Positions 6,557 through 13,916 of a stretch of DNA of 64,000 nt are shown here, in pieces. Source of the DNA: Allomuricauda sp. ARW1Y1 (GTDB lineage: Bacteria; Bacteroidota; Bacteroidia; Flavobacteriales; Flavobacteriaceae). The notes beneath the pieces were generated by a model. That model was not told the origin of the DNA and did not search any database. It saw only the letters and a list, made by a program, of their open reading frames with translations. The position numbers and the translations under genes were made by a program. The stretch is taken from assembly GCF_013407935.1 (NCBI RefSeq), contig NZ_JACBZU010000004.1:124001-188000 (forward strand), written 5' to 3'. Positions within the stretch are counted from its first letter, which is position 1. The number at the start of each line of letters is the position of its first letter.

Positions 6557-7549
6557 ATGAAAGAGACCTTAAATAAACTCATCAATCACGAAATTCTCCC
6601 CAAGGAAGAAGCCAAGCAAATTTTGGTGAACATTGCCAAAGGGGAATACAATACCTCGCAAATTGCTGCATTTTTGACCGTTTACATGATGCGAAGTGTA
6701 ACCATCGAGGAGCTCGAAGGGTTCCGCGATGCCCTTTTGGAACTTTGCTTGGCCGTTGATCTCGCCGAGTATGACCCTATCGATTTATGTGGAACAGGCG
6801 GGGATGGCAAGGACACCTTCAACATCTCCACCCTAGCCTCCTTTGTGACGGCCGGAGCGGGAATCCACGTCACCAAACATGGCAACTATGGGGTTTCTTC
6901 CAAATGTGGCAGTAGTAATGTGATGGAGTTTTTGGGCATCAAATTCAGTAATGATGCTGATTTTCTAAAGAAAACCATTGAGGAAGCAGGAATTTGCGTG
7001 CTGCACGCGCCCTTGTTCCACCCAGCCATGAAAAATGTGGCCCCCATCCGCAGAGAACTGGCCGTGAAGACCTTTTTCAACATGTTGGGCCCTATGGTGA
7101 ACCCCGCCTTTCCAAAAAATCAGATGGTCGGGGTGTTCAATTTGGAACTGGCCCGAATGTACGGGTACCTATACCAGAATACGGACAAAAAGTTCACCAT
7201 TCTAAATGCCTTGGACGGATACGACGAAATTTCCTTAACGGGAGATACCAAGACCATTTCCAACCATACCGAAGCCATGTTAACGCCTGCTGATTTTGGT
7301 GTGGAAAAAGTTTCACAACAAGAAATTACCGGAGGGGAAGATGTGGCCGAGTCGGCACAAATATTCATGAATATTTTACAAGGTAAAGGTACCAACGCAC
7401 AGAACAATGTGGTTTGTGCCAACGCAGGGGTCGCTATTGCCACTGTAAAGGGCATCACCCCAAAAGAAGGCTTTGAAATGGCTAAGGAATCCTTGCTAAA
7501 TGGTAAGGGATTGGCGGCTTTGAAAAAATTGCAATCTTTATCTAAATAA
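6557..7549 (+). CDS. trpD: anthranilate phosphoribosyltransferase
   Basis: 330 residues. The PRPP-binding loop is DLCGTGGDGKDTFNIST; KHGNYGVSSKCGSSNVMEFLG and RRELAVKTFFNMLGPMVNP match the conserved anthranilate and phosphate regions of TrpD. It transfers phosphoribose to anthranilate. The upstream spacer of 106 nt is filled by palindromes, and the stop codon is the first base or so of the heptamer array of the following cassette. The start ATG at 6557 gives the usual METLNxLIxxxxL-type beginning. Confidence 0.97.
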   Translation: MKETLNKLINHEILPKEEAKQILVNIAKGEYNTSQIAAFLTVYMMRSVTIEELEGFRDALLELCLAVDLAEYDPIDLCGTGGDGKDTFNISTLASFVTAGAGIHVTKHGNYGVSSKCGSSNVMEFLGIKFSNDADFLKKTIEEAGICVLHAPLFHPAMKNVAPIRRELAVKTFFNMLGPMVNPAFPKNQMVGVFNLELARMYGYLYQNTDKKFTILNALDGYDEISLTGDTKTISNHTEAMLTPADFGVEKVSQQEITGGEDVAESAQIFMNILQGKGTNAQNNVVCANAGVAIATVKGITPKEGFEMAKESLLNGKGLAALKKLQSLSK

Positions 7550-7580
7550 AGTCGGTAGTCAGGAGTCCGAAGTCCGAAGT
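7549..7580. repeat. heptamer array, left of four-helix-bundle gene
   Basis: Imperfect 7-nt units ending in AGTC: GGTAGTC, AGGAGTC, CGAAGTC, CGAAGTA. Except for a 7-nt unit (AGGAGTC) it is exactly the reverse complement of 7982-8005. It begins on the last base of the trpD stop codon. Confidence 0.85.
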
Positions 7581-7608
7581 ATAGGGAGACGAGAAATAAA
7601 TCAAGAGC

Positions 7609-7971
7609 ATGATAGTGTCAAAATTCAAGTTTGAAAAGATAATTGTCTGGCAAAAAGCCATGGATTTTGGAGAAGCCATAAATGACATAACAAAACTCTT
7701 TCCAAAAAACGAGGTCTATAATCTCAGCTCTCAAATAAGACGAGCAGCTGATTCAATTGCATTGAATATTTCAGAAGGAGCTACCGGACAGACAAACCCT
7801 GAGTTTAAGAAATTCGTAGGTTATGCCATTAGATCTTTGAGCGAAGTGGTTACCTGCCTACATAAAGCGAATAGAAGAAACTATGTCCCAAACGAAACTT
7901 TTGATGAGCTTTATAATGAAGCCTTCAATTTAATGAACATGTTGGTCGCTTTTAGAAAAAATATAAAATAA
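7609..7971 (+). CDS. four helix bundle protein (S23/IVP-like family)
   Basis: 120 residues. FEKIIVWQKAMDFGEAIND, SSQIRRAADSIALNISEGAT and EFKKFVGYAIRSLSEVVTCL are the signature of the family first known from intervening sequences of 23S rRNA genes and related to the Avd accessory protein of diversity-generating retroelements. Homologues form pentameric, basic helical bundles; cellular function is unknown. Here it lies within the trp operon between inverted heptamer arrays, not in rRNA, and no reverse transcriptase is visible nearby. Codon usage is more A+T-rich than its neighbours. Family assignment is firm. Confidence 0.92.
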   Translation: MIVSKFKFEKIIVWQKAMDFGEAINDITKLFPKNEVYNLSSQIRRAADSIALNISEGATGQTNPEFKKFVGYAIRSLSEVVTCLHKANRRNYVPNETFDELYNEAFNLMNMLVAFRKNIK

Positions 7972-7981
7972 TTATAAAAAG

Positions 7982-8010
7982 CTTCGGACTTCGGACTACC
8001 GACTTCGAGC
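7982..8010. repeat. heptamer array, right of four-helix-bundle gene
   Basis: CTTCGGACTTCGGACTACCG and following bases, in opposite orientation to 7549-7580. The further stretch CTTCGAGCTTC (8003-8013) is shared with the repeat inside valS (38095-38119). It ends about 10 nt before the trpC start. Confidence 0.85.
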
Positions 8011-8021
8011 TTCCTTCAAAT

Positions 8022-8807
8022 ATGAACATTCTAGAAAAAATAGTAGCCGATAAGCGCAAAGAGGTCGATTTGAAAAAATCACTCATCACCCTGCCCCAAT
8101 TAGAGGCGTCGGTAATGATGGAACGCACCTCCGTCTCATTGGCAGAAGTATTGCGCAAAAGTAACTCCGGCATCATAGCTGAGCACAAGCGGCGTTCCCC
8201 GTCCAAATCTGTCATCAATCACGACTTGAGCGTTCAGGATGTGGCCAAGGGATACACCGATGCAGGTGTTTGTGGCATATCCGTGCTCACTGACGGTAAA
8301 TATTTTGGCGGCTCTTTGGACGATTTGGTACTTGCCAGGGCTTCAACCAACATCCCACTTTTGCGAAAAGAGTTCATCATAGATGAATATCAGATTGTGG
8401 AGGCCAAAGCCTACGGTGCAGACGTGATTCTATTGATTGCCGCTATCCTATCCAAGGACGAAATCAAGAACTTGTCCGAACTGGCCAAGGGAATGGGACT
8501 CGATGTACTGCTGGAGGTCCACAATGAAGAGGAACTGGAAAAATCCCTGATGCCGAGTCTGGATATGTTGGGGGTGAACAATCGGAATCTTAAATCCTTT
8601 GAGGTGGATTTGGATATCAGTAAAACATTGTCCAAAAAAATCCCTGATGATTTTTTAAAAGTTTCCGAAAGTGGCATTAGCTCTGTCGAAGCCATCCGTG
8701 AGCTCAAGGAATTTGATTATCAAGGATTTTTGATCGGGGAGAATTTTATGAAAACGGATAATCCTGGTAAAAGTGCGGAAGAATTTATAACCAAAATAAT
8801 CTCGTAA
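8022..8807 (+). CDS. trpC: indole-3-glycerol phosphate synthase
   Basis: 261 residues, a stand-alone TIM barrel not fused to TrpF. It starts MNILEKIVADKRKEVDLKK. Catalytic elements are AEHKRRSPSKSVI (Glu and Lys), LRKEFIIDEYQI, GADVILLIAAIL, LLEVHNEEEL, GVNNRNLKSFEVD and VSESGI. It closes the indole ring of CdRP. The gene follows the four-helix-bundle cassette directly, so it depends on read-through from trpD or on a promoter I cannot see. Confidence 0.97.
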   Translation: MNILEKIVADKRKEVDLKKSLITLPQLEASVMMERTSVSLAEVLRKSNSGIIAEHKRRSPSKSVINHDLSVQDVAKGYTDAGVCGISVLTDGKYFGGSLDDLVLARASTNIPLLRKEFIIDEYQIVEAKAYGADVILLIAAILSKDEIKNLSELAKGMGLDVLLEVHNEEELEKSLMPSLDMLGVNNRNLKSFEVDLDISKTLSKKIPDDFLKVSESGISSVEAIRELKEFDYQGFLIGENFMKTDNPGKSAEEFITKIIS

Positions 8808-8809
8808 AT

Positions 8810-8901
8810 GTCACTTCGAGTGATTTGCCAAAGGTAAATTGTATCGAAAAGCAATCGGTCTAGATACATTTTGAAACAAGTTTCAAAAAACTCGACCTGA
8901 C
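8810..8901. repeat. MITE-like imperfect inverted repeat in trpC-trpF spacer
   Basis: Ends GTCACTTCGAG (8810-8820) and CTCGACCTGAC (8891-8901) are inverted with 9 of 11 matches. Inside, TGTATC (8840-8845) pairs with GATACA (8863-8868), and GAAAC/GTTTC forms a hairpin at 8873-8884. The element fills nearly the whole 97-nt spacer. Its outer ends resemble those of the element inside trpF (9184-9280). Confidence 0.75.
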
Positions 8902-8913
8902 TAAATGTATACC

Positions 8914-9651
8914 ATGAAACTAAAAATCTGCGGCATGAACCATAACCCCGAAGAGGTTGCAAATTTGCGACCCGATTATTTGGGGTTTATTTTCTGGGAA
9001 CCTTCCTCCCGATATTTTTCGGGAGAGATGCCGGTCTTGCCCAGTTCCATCAAAAAAGTTGGCGTTTTTGTGGATGCGCCTATAGAAGAAGTTTTGCAAA
9101 AAGTGGCCCAGTATCAGTTGGATGCCGTGCAACTCCATGGAAAGGAAAGTGCTGCATATTGCATGGCGCTGAAAGATTGCCTCCTGTCATTTCGAGCGCC
9201 CGCCTACCGGACAGGCAGGCAGTCGAGAAATCAGACAGGTTTTAACAAAAATGAGGTCTCGACTGTGCTCGACCTGACAGATACGGAAATCATCAAAGTA
9301 TTTTCCATCAAGGATGATTTTGATTTTAACGTATTGAAGGGTTATGAAAACGTATGCGATTATTTTCTTTTTGATACCAAAGGAAAACTCCCCGGAGGAA
9401 ATGGCTATGCCTTCGATTGGTCCGTTTTGGAAAGATACCCCTCCCATAAACCCTACTTTTTGAGCGGAGGCATTGGATTGGATTCCAAGGAACAACTACA
9501 AGCCTTTTTGGGGAGCCCAGCTTCAGCTCACTGTTTTGCCATCGATGTGAACAGTAAGTTTGAAACGGCCCCAGGGCTAAAAAACATTAAGGATTTAAAC
9601 CTATTTATTGAATCGCTCAAAGGCGGTCAGAACCAAAAAAAGAACCTATGA
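8914..9651 (+). CDS. trpF: phosphoribosylanthranilate isomerase with in-frame repeat insertion
   Basis: 245 residues from the ATG at 8914 ([15 protein letters not shown]; an ATG at 8905 adds MYT). TrpF is usually about 205-215 residues. Catalytic Cys6 (KICGM), LHGKES, Asp154 (FLFDTKG), [16 protein letters not shown] and AIDVNSKFE are intact. Residues 91-122, roughly, are encoded by a 97-nt repeat with inverted ends and contain [12 protein letters not shown]; this falls between the VQLHG and IIKVF strands, in a loop on the N-terminal face of the barrel, away from the active site. The stop overlaps the trpB start by 4 nt. Function is probably retained, which is inference. Confidence 0.93.
   Translation: MKLKICGMNHNPEEVANLRPDYLGFIFWEPSSRYFSGEMPVLPSSIKKVGVFVDAPIEEVLQKVAQYQLDAVQLHGKESAAYCMALKDCLLSFRAPAYRTGRQSRNQTGFNKNEVSTVLDLTDTEIIKVFSIKDDFDFNVLKGYENVCDYFLFDTKGKLPGGNGYAFDWSVLERYPSHKPYFLSGGIGLDSKEQLQAFLGSPASAHCFAIDVNSKFETAPGLKNIKDLNLFIESLKGGQNQKKNL
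9184..9280. repeat. repeat element inserted in frame in trpF
   Basis: Ends CTGTCATTTCGAGC (9184-9197) and GCTCGACCTGACAG (9267-9280) are inverted repeats with 12 of 14 matches. Between GAGCG and CAGTCGAG it carries a 21-nt GC-rich palindrome (9199-9219; starts CCCGCCTACC, ends GGACAGGCAGG) that also occurs at 13341-13361 with 2 differences. The element keeps the reading frame and adds no stop. Confidence 0.85.
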
Positions 9652-10832
9652 AAAGTTATCATGCTGACGAACGCGGATATTACGGCGAGTTCGGGGGAGC
9701 TTTTATCCCCGAAATGCTCTATCCCAACTGTGAGGAACTGCGGCAAAACTACCTCAGTATTATGAAGGAGCCCTCGTTCCAAGAGGAGTTCCATCAACTG
9801 TTGAAGGATTATGTAGGACGCCCTACCCCTTTATACCTTGCAAAACGCTTATCCGAAAAGTACAACACCAAAATCTACCTGAAACGGGAAGATCTATGCC
9901 ATACCGGAGCCCATAAGGTCAATAACACCATCGGCCAGATATTGATGGCCAAAAAATTGGGCAAAAACAGAATTATTGCAGAAACAGGAGCGGGTCAGCA
10001 TGGGGTGGCCACGGCTACTGTGTGTGCCTTAATGGGCATTCAGTGCGTGGTGTACATGGGAGAAATCGATATCGCGCGCCAAGCCCCAAACGTAGCCCGA
10101 ATGAAAATGTTGGGGGCCGAGGTACGGCCGGCCACATCGGGCAGTAAAACCTTAAAGGACGCTACCAACGAAGCCATCCGTGATTGGATCAACAATCCCG
10201 TGGACACCCATTATATCATCGGTTCGGTGGTAGGCCCTCACCCCTATCCCGATATGGTGGCCCGTTTTCAGTCCGTGATTTCGGAAGAAATCAAACGACA
10301 ACTACAAGAAGTCGAAGGCAGGGAAAATCCAGATTATGTGGTGGCCTGTGTTGGGGGCGGTAGCAATGCGGCTGGCATCTACTATCATTATTTGGATGTT
10401 CCCGAAGTGGGCATCATTGCCGTTGAGGCTGCCGGAAAAGGAATTGATTCCGGTGAAAGTGCCGCTACATCAGCACTTGGAAAAGTGGGCATTATCCATG
10501 GCAGCAAAACCCTGTTGATGCAGACCCAAGATGGACAGATTACGGAACCCTATTCCATTTCTGCAGGATTGGATTACCCGGGCGTAGGTCCCATGCATGC
10601 CCATTTGTACGCCTCGGGTCGTGGCGAGTTTATTTCCATTACGGATGATGACGCCATGCAAGCTGGGCTGGAACTCTCCAAATTGGAAGGTATCATTCCA
10701 GCTATTGAAACCTCGCACGCGCTGGCCATTTTTGAAGAACGGAAATTCAACCCGGATGACGTAGTGGTGGTCAACCTATCAGGACGAGGTGATAAGGACC
10801 TTCAGAACTATATTGATTATTTTAAATTATAG
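9648..10832 (+). CDS. trpB: tryptophan synthase beta chain
   Basis: 394 residues, TrpB1 type. PLP Lys90 lies in [31 protein letters not shown] and [16 protein letters not shown] (phosphate cradle) are intact, as are [17 protein letters not shown] and the C-terminal NLSGRGDKD. It condenses indole with serine. The ATG overlaps the trpF stop by 4 nt, so the two are translationally coupled. It forms the alpha2-beta2 complex with TrpA encoded downstream. Confidence 0.98.
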   Translation: MKSYHADERGYYGEFGGAFIPEMLYPNCEELRQNYLSIMKEPSFQEEFHQLLKDYVGRPTPLYLAKRLSEKYNTKIYLKREDLCHTGAHKVNNTIGQILMAKKLGKNRIIAETGAGQHGVATATVCALMGIQCVVYMGEIDIARQAPNVARMKMLGAEVRPATSGSKTLKDATNEAIRDWINNPVDTHYIIGSVVGPHPYPDMVARFQSVISEEIKRQLQEVEGRENPDYVVACVGGGSNAAGIYYHYLDVPEVGIIAVEAAGKGIDSGESAATSALGKVGIIHGSKTLLMQTQDGQITEPYSISAGLDYPGVGPMHAHLYASGRGEFISITDDDAMQAGLELSKLEGIIPAIETSHALAIFEERKFNPDDVVVVNLSGRGDKDLQNYIDYFKL

Positions 10833-10886
10833 ATGTTAGACATTAGATATTAGACGCTAGAGTCCTAATTCTAATATCTCACATCT
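10831..10886. repeat. inverted heptamer repeat in trpB-trpA spacer
   Basis: 7-nt units TTAGACA, TTAGATA, TTAGACG and CTAGAGT follow the trpB stop. AGATGT...TAGATATTAGA (10831-10854) is inverted against TCTAATATCTCACATCT (10870-10886), again differing by one 7-nt unit. This is the same architecture as at 7549/7982 but a different heptamer and no gene inside. Confidence 0.75.
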
Positions 10887-10899
10887 GAAATCAGGATGT

Positions 10900-11661
10900 A
10901 TGAACAGAATCAAACAAAAACTACAGGAGGATAAAAAAATCCTTTCCATATATTTTTCAGCAGGTTATCCCAAGCTTGACGATACGGTAAAAATCATCGA
11001 AGATTTGGAGAAAAATGGGGTCGACCTTATCGAAATTGGGCTTCCTTTCAGCGATCCCCTGGCAGACGGCCCTACCATTCAGGAAAGCTCCACCGAAGCC
11101 CTTAAAAATGGCATGCATACCGCCTTGCTCTTTGAGCAATTGAAGCATATCCGAAAAACGGTCTCCATTCCCTTGATCATTATGGGGTATTTTAATCCAG
11201 TGCTACAATACGGGGTAGAGGCATTTTGTGCCCAATGTGAAAAAATTGGCATCGATGGACTCATCCTGCCCGATTTGCCGTTGGATGTTTATAAAGAGGA
11301 ATACGAGGCCATTTTTAAAAAGCATGGATTGATCAACGTTTTTTTGATTACCCCTCAAACTAGCGAAGAACGCATCAGGGCAATCGACGATGCATCCGAA
11401 GGCTTTATTTATATGGTAAGTTCGGCAAGTACTACTGGAGCTCAACAAGGTTTTGGCAGTGAACAATCGGACTATTTTGACCGTATTGCGCAAATGGATT
11501 TGAAAAATCCGCAAATCGTTGGATTCGGTATCAGCAATGCCGAAACGTTTCAACAAGCCACCCAAAAAGCTAAGGGAGCTATTATTGGTTCGGCCTTCAT
11601 CAAACACCTCACTAAAAATGGAGTTGATACTATTGGTGACTTTGTGAAGCAAATTCGCTAA
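10900..11661 (+). CDS. trpA: tryptophan synthase alpha chain
   Basis: 253 residues. The catalytic Glu46 and Asp56 are in LIEIGLPFSDPLADGPTIQ; DLPLDVYKEE is the flexible loop 2 region and SSASTTGAQQGF resembles the phosphate-binding SxxGxTG loop; GFGISNAETFQ is present. It cleaves indole-3-glycerol phosphate to indole. Last trp gene; no terminator is visible in the 30-nt gap before the next gene, so transcription may continue into the M20 peptidase. Confidence 0.97.
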   Translation: MNRIKQKLQEDKKILSIYFSAGYPKLDDTVKIIEDLEKNGVDLIEIGLPFSDPLADGPTIQESSTEALKNGMHTALLFEQLKHIRKTVSIPLIIMGYFNPVLQYGVEAFCAQCEKIGIDGLILPDLPLDVYKEEYEAIFKKHGLINVFLITPQTSEERIRAIDDASEGFIYMVSSASTTGAQQGFGSEQSDYFDRIAQMDLKNPQIVGFGISNAETFQQATQKAKGAIIGSAFIKHLTKNGVDTIGDFVKQIR

Positions 11662-11691
11662 ATTTCACCTCTAAAATTATTCCAAGACAAC

Positions 11692-13188
11692 ATGAAAAAA
11701 ACGCTGTTACTTGTCTGCTCACTCTTTGGTTTTTCGCTTTTTGCCCAAGACGATGTGGCCATAAAATCGCAAGTGGCCGATGCCATCAATGAAATTCGTG
11801 AATTTATCGCCATTCCCAACAACGCGCTCGATGCCGCGGACATTGACCGAAACATCATGTGGCTCAAGCGAAAGTTCGGTGACAGAGGGTTCAATACGGC
11901 GGTTTTGGAAACTGAAGGACTTCCCTTGTTTTTTGCAGCAACCCCCGTAAGCGGAGAAAAGCCAACAGTTCTCATCTATATGCATTTTGATGGACAATCC
12001 GTAGACCCCTCCAAATGGGATCAGCCGAATCCATATCAGGTTGTATTGAAAGCTCCAAAGGATGGAGGCTTCGAAACGGTGTCATTCGATGAATTGGATG
12101 ATGACATCAATTACGATTGGCGTCTGTTCGGACGGTCCACCTCTGATGACAAATCGCCTATAGTAATGCTATTGAACGCCATGGACCTGTTGAAGAAGGA
12201 TGGCAAGGAAATACCCTTCAACATCAAGGTTATTTTGGACGGCGAAGAGGAAAAGAGCAGCAAGCCCCTTCCTGCGGCCGTAAAGCAATACCGTGAATTG
12301 TTGGAATCCGACTTTTTGATGATCGTGGACGGTCCGGTCCATGCTTCGGAAAAGCCCACTGTGGTTTATGGTTGTCGCGGCATTACTACCTTGACACTGA
12401 CCACCTATGGGCCCATCAAGCCACAACATAGCGGGCATTATGGCAACTACGCCCCAAACCCAGGGTTTCAATTGGCCAAGTTGTTGGCCACCATGAAAGA
12501 TGATGAGGGCAGAGTCACCATTAACGGTTATTATGATGGTATTTCCATCAATAAAACGACGGATTCCATTTTAAAAAGCGTTCCCGATAGTGATGAGGCC
12601 ATAGCAGAAAAACTACAATTTAAAACAGCCGAAAAGGTAGGTGGTTTTTATCAGGAAGCCTTGCAATACCCGTCCTTGAACATTCGTGGACTGGGCTCTG
12701 GTTGGGTCGGTGATAAAGCAAGGACCATTGTTCCGGAAAGTGCTACCGCCGAATTGGATTTACGATTAGTTGTAGAAAGCGATGGCGACCGTCTCAAAAA
12801 ATTGGTAAAAGACCATATCGGCAAACAAGGATACAAAGTATTGGACCACGTTCCTTCAAAAGAGGAGCGGATGCAATTTGATAAAATCGTGACCGTGGAA
12901 GAGGGCAGTGTTACGGACGCTTTCCGCACTGAGCTGGACAATCCTTATGGTGATTTCATTGTGAAGACATTACACCAAACTTTTGGGGAAGAGGTGATTC
13001 AAATACGCACTATGGGTGGCACCGTACCTATCTCACCGTTTGTCAATGAATTGAAAATCCCAGCCTTTATTGTCCCCGTGGTAAACCCAGACAACAACCA
13101 GCACAGTCCCAACGAGAATGTCAAAATTGGGCAGTTGGCCTATGGCATCAAGGCCTTTTATGGGATTCTTTCTTCGGAAATGAATTAA
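11692..13188 (+). CDS. secreted M20 family metallopeptidase
   Basis: 498 residues with a signal peptide ending near LFGFSLFAQ (about residue 19). The M20 fold is shown by VLIYMHFDGQSVDP (zinc His and Asp), GRSTSDDKSPI (bridging Asp), ILDGEEEKSS (catalytic Glu-Glu), MIVDGPVHASEKP and a C-terminal DNNQHSPNENVKIGQ zinc His. The dimerisation domain begins near VYGCRGITTLTLT. Dipeptidase or amidohydrolase activity in the periplasm is likely. It follows trpA by 30 nt but no pathway link to tryptophan is evident. Its 3' end overlaps the convergent UDG-like gene by 4 nt. Confidence 0.92.
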   Translation: MKKTLLLVCSLFGFSLFAQDDVAIKSQVADAINEIREFIAIPNNALDAADIDRNIMWLKRKFGDRGFNTAVLETEGLPLFFAATPVSGEKPTVLIYMHFDGQSVDPSKWDQPNPYQVVLKAPKDGGFETVSFDELDDDINYDWRLFGRSTSDDKSPIVMLLNAMDLLKKDGKEIPFNIKVILDGEEEKSSKPLPAAVKQYRELLESDFLMIVDGPVHASEKPTVVYGCRGITTLTLTTYGPIKPQHSGHYGNYAPNPGFQLAKLLATMKDDEGRVTINGYYDGISINKTTDSILKSVPDSDEAIAEKLQFKTAEKVGGFYQEALQYPSLNIRGLGSGWVGDKARTIVPESATAELDLRLVVESDGDRLKKLVKDHIGKQGYKVLDHVPSKEERMQFDKIVTVEEGSVTDAFRTELDNPYGDFIVKTLHQTFGEEVIQIRTMGGTVPISPFVNELKIPAFIVPVVNPDNNQHSPNENVKIGQLAYGIKAFYGILSSEMN

Positions 13189-13904
13189 AAAAACTCCCGA
13201 TACTGCATCACCCTGAAATCAAGTGTATTGAATTCAGGGTTTTTATTTTTTAGGTCCTTGTAGGCCGGTAAACTACCAACGGCACGGTTGGCTGCTCCCG
13301 AAGGTGCTGTCAGGGAAACGGTTTTTATCGTTCTCGACTGCCTGCCCGTCCGGCAGGCGGGCGCTCGAACTGACACAGAACTCGAAGTAATCGGCAATTC
13401 CAAATGATGGATACGAGGAACTATGTCTGATACGACTTTTAGTTTGAGACCGTGTTCCTTCAGCTGTTTTCTAAAGAAGTATTCAGGTCCATTTTTACTG
13501 TTCCCACCCATAAACAAAAGTGTCTCGATGTTGTCGTATTCTTGCAAGTAGCCTACCAAATCACGAAGCACCACATTTTGCATCCCCAAGTCGGATGCGT
13601 CAATTTTTTCGCGTTCAGCACTTTCCACAATATCGCAGACGCCAATCTTGTTTTTCATCAAGAATTGTTTCCGTTGCTCCACGGCTTCTTGGGTCGTTTC
13701 ATATTTTAGACCAAGATGGAAAATGCTATCCAAAATGGGCCATAGCTGTCCGTTACAACTTCCATAGCAAAAATCGACATCCTGTGGTTTTAACTCACCG
13801 GTAGTAAAACGAGGTGGTGGCAAGGTACCCACAATCAACTTTGTGGCCTTTTCCAAGAGAAACGGTTCGTACGGATGTATATGCTTAAAGACTTTTTTGG
13901 CCAA
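13185..13904 (-). CDS. uracil-DNA glycosylase-like protein with in-frame repeat insertion
   Basis: 239 residues. KLIVGTLPPPRF, DVDFCYGSCNGQLWPIL, GVCDIVESAEREKIDASD, LLFMGGNSKNG and VSLTAPSGAANRAVG match a UDG-superfamily group (MUG/HDG-like) that is widespread in Bacteroidota. About residues 174-191 (SSSVSVRAPACRTGRQS) are encoded by the same repeat as in trpF and probably interrupt an IVPRIHH...IKTVSLTAPS junction. Substrate specificity is unknown; the DUF-like members may act on deaminated bases. The gene is convergent with the M20 peptidase and begins 12 nt downstream of ppc on the same strand. Confidence 0.82.
   Translation of the reverse strand: MAKKVFKHIHPYEPFLLEKATKLIVGTLPPPRFTTGELKPQDVDFCYGSCNGQLWPILDSIFHLGLKYETTQEAVEQRKQFLMKNKIGVCDIVESAEREKIDASDLGMQNVVLRDLVGYLQEYDNIETLLFMGGNSKNGPEYFFRKQLKEHGLKLKVVSDIVPRIHHLELPITSSSVSVRAPACRTGRQSRTIKTVSLTAPSGAANRAVGSLPAYKDLKNKNPEFNTLDFRVMQYREFF
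13331..13376. repeat. repeat element inserted in frame in the UDG-like gene
   Basis: On the minus strand it reads GTGTCAGTTCGAGCG, a 21-nt palindrome (13341-13361), then CAGTCGAGAACG. The palindrome and its flanks TTCGAGCG/CAGTCGAGAA are the same as in trpF (2 differences in 21 nt), and the reading frame used is the same, giving RAPACRTGRQSR. Confidence 0.85.
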
Positions 13905-13916
13905 TCCTTTGACTAT

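Larger units (their letters stand above)
7549..8010 (+). mobile_element. putative cassette: four-helix-bundle gene between inverted heptamer arrays
   Basis: A roughly 460-bp insert between trpD and trpC. The arms are 24-nt inverted repeats, identical apart from one extra heptamer on the left, and enclose a single gene (7609-7971). Neither trp gene is damaged. I infer a small gene-plus-repeat element; its mobility is unproven. Confidence 0.5.

Noticed and set aside
7549..8010. Reading the heptamer arrays as a CRISPR array
   Set aside because: Units are 7 nt without spacers of regular length, and no cas gene is present.
9184..9280. trpF as a pseudogene
   Set aside because: Frame is open throughout, the insert is in a predicted loop, and the motifs before and after it are complete.
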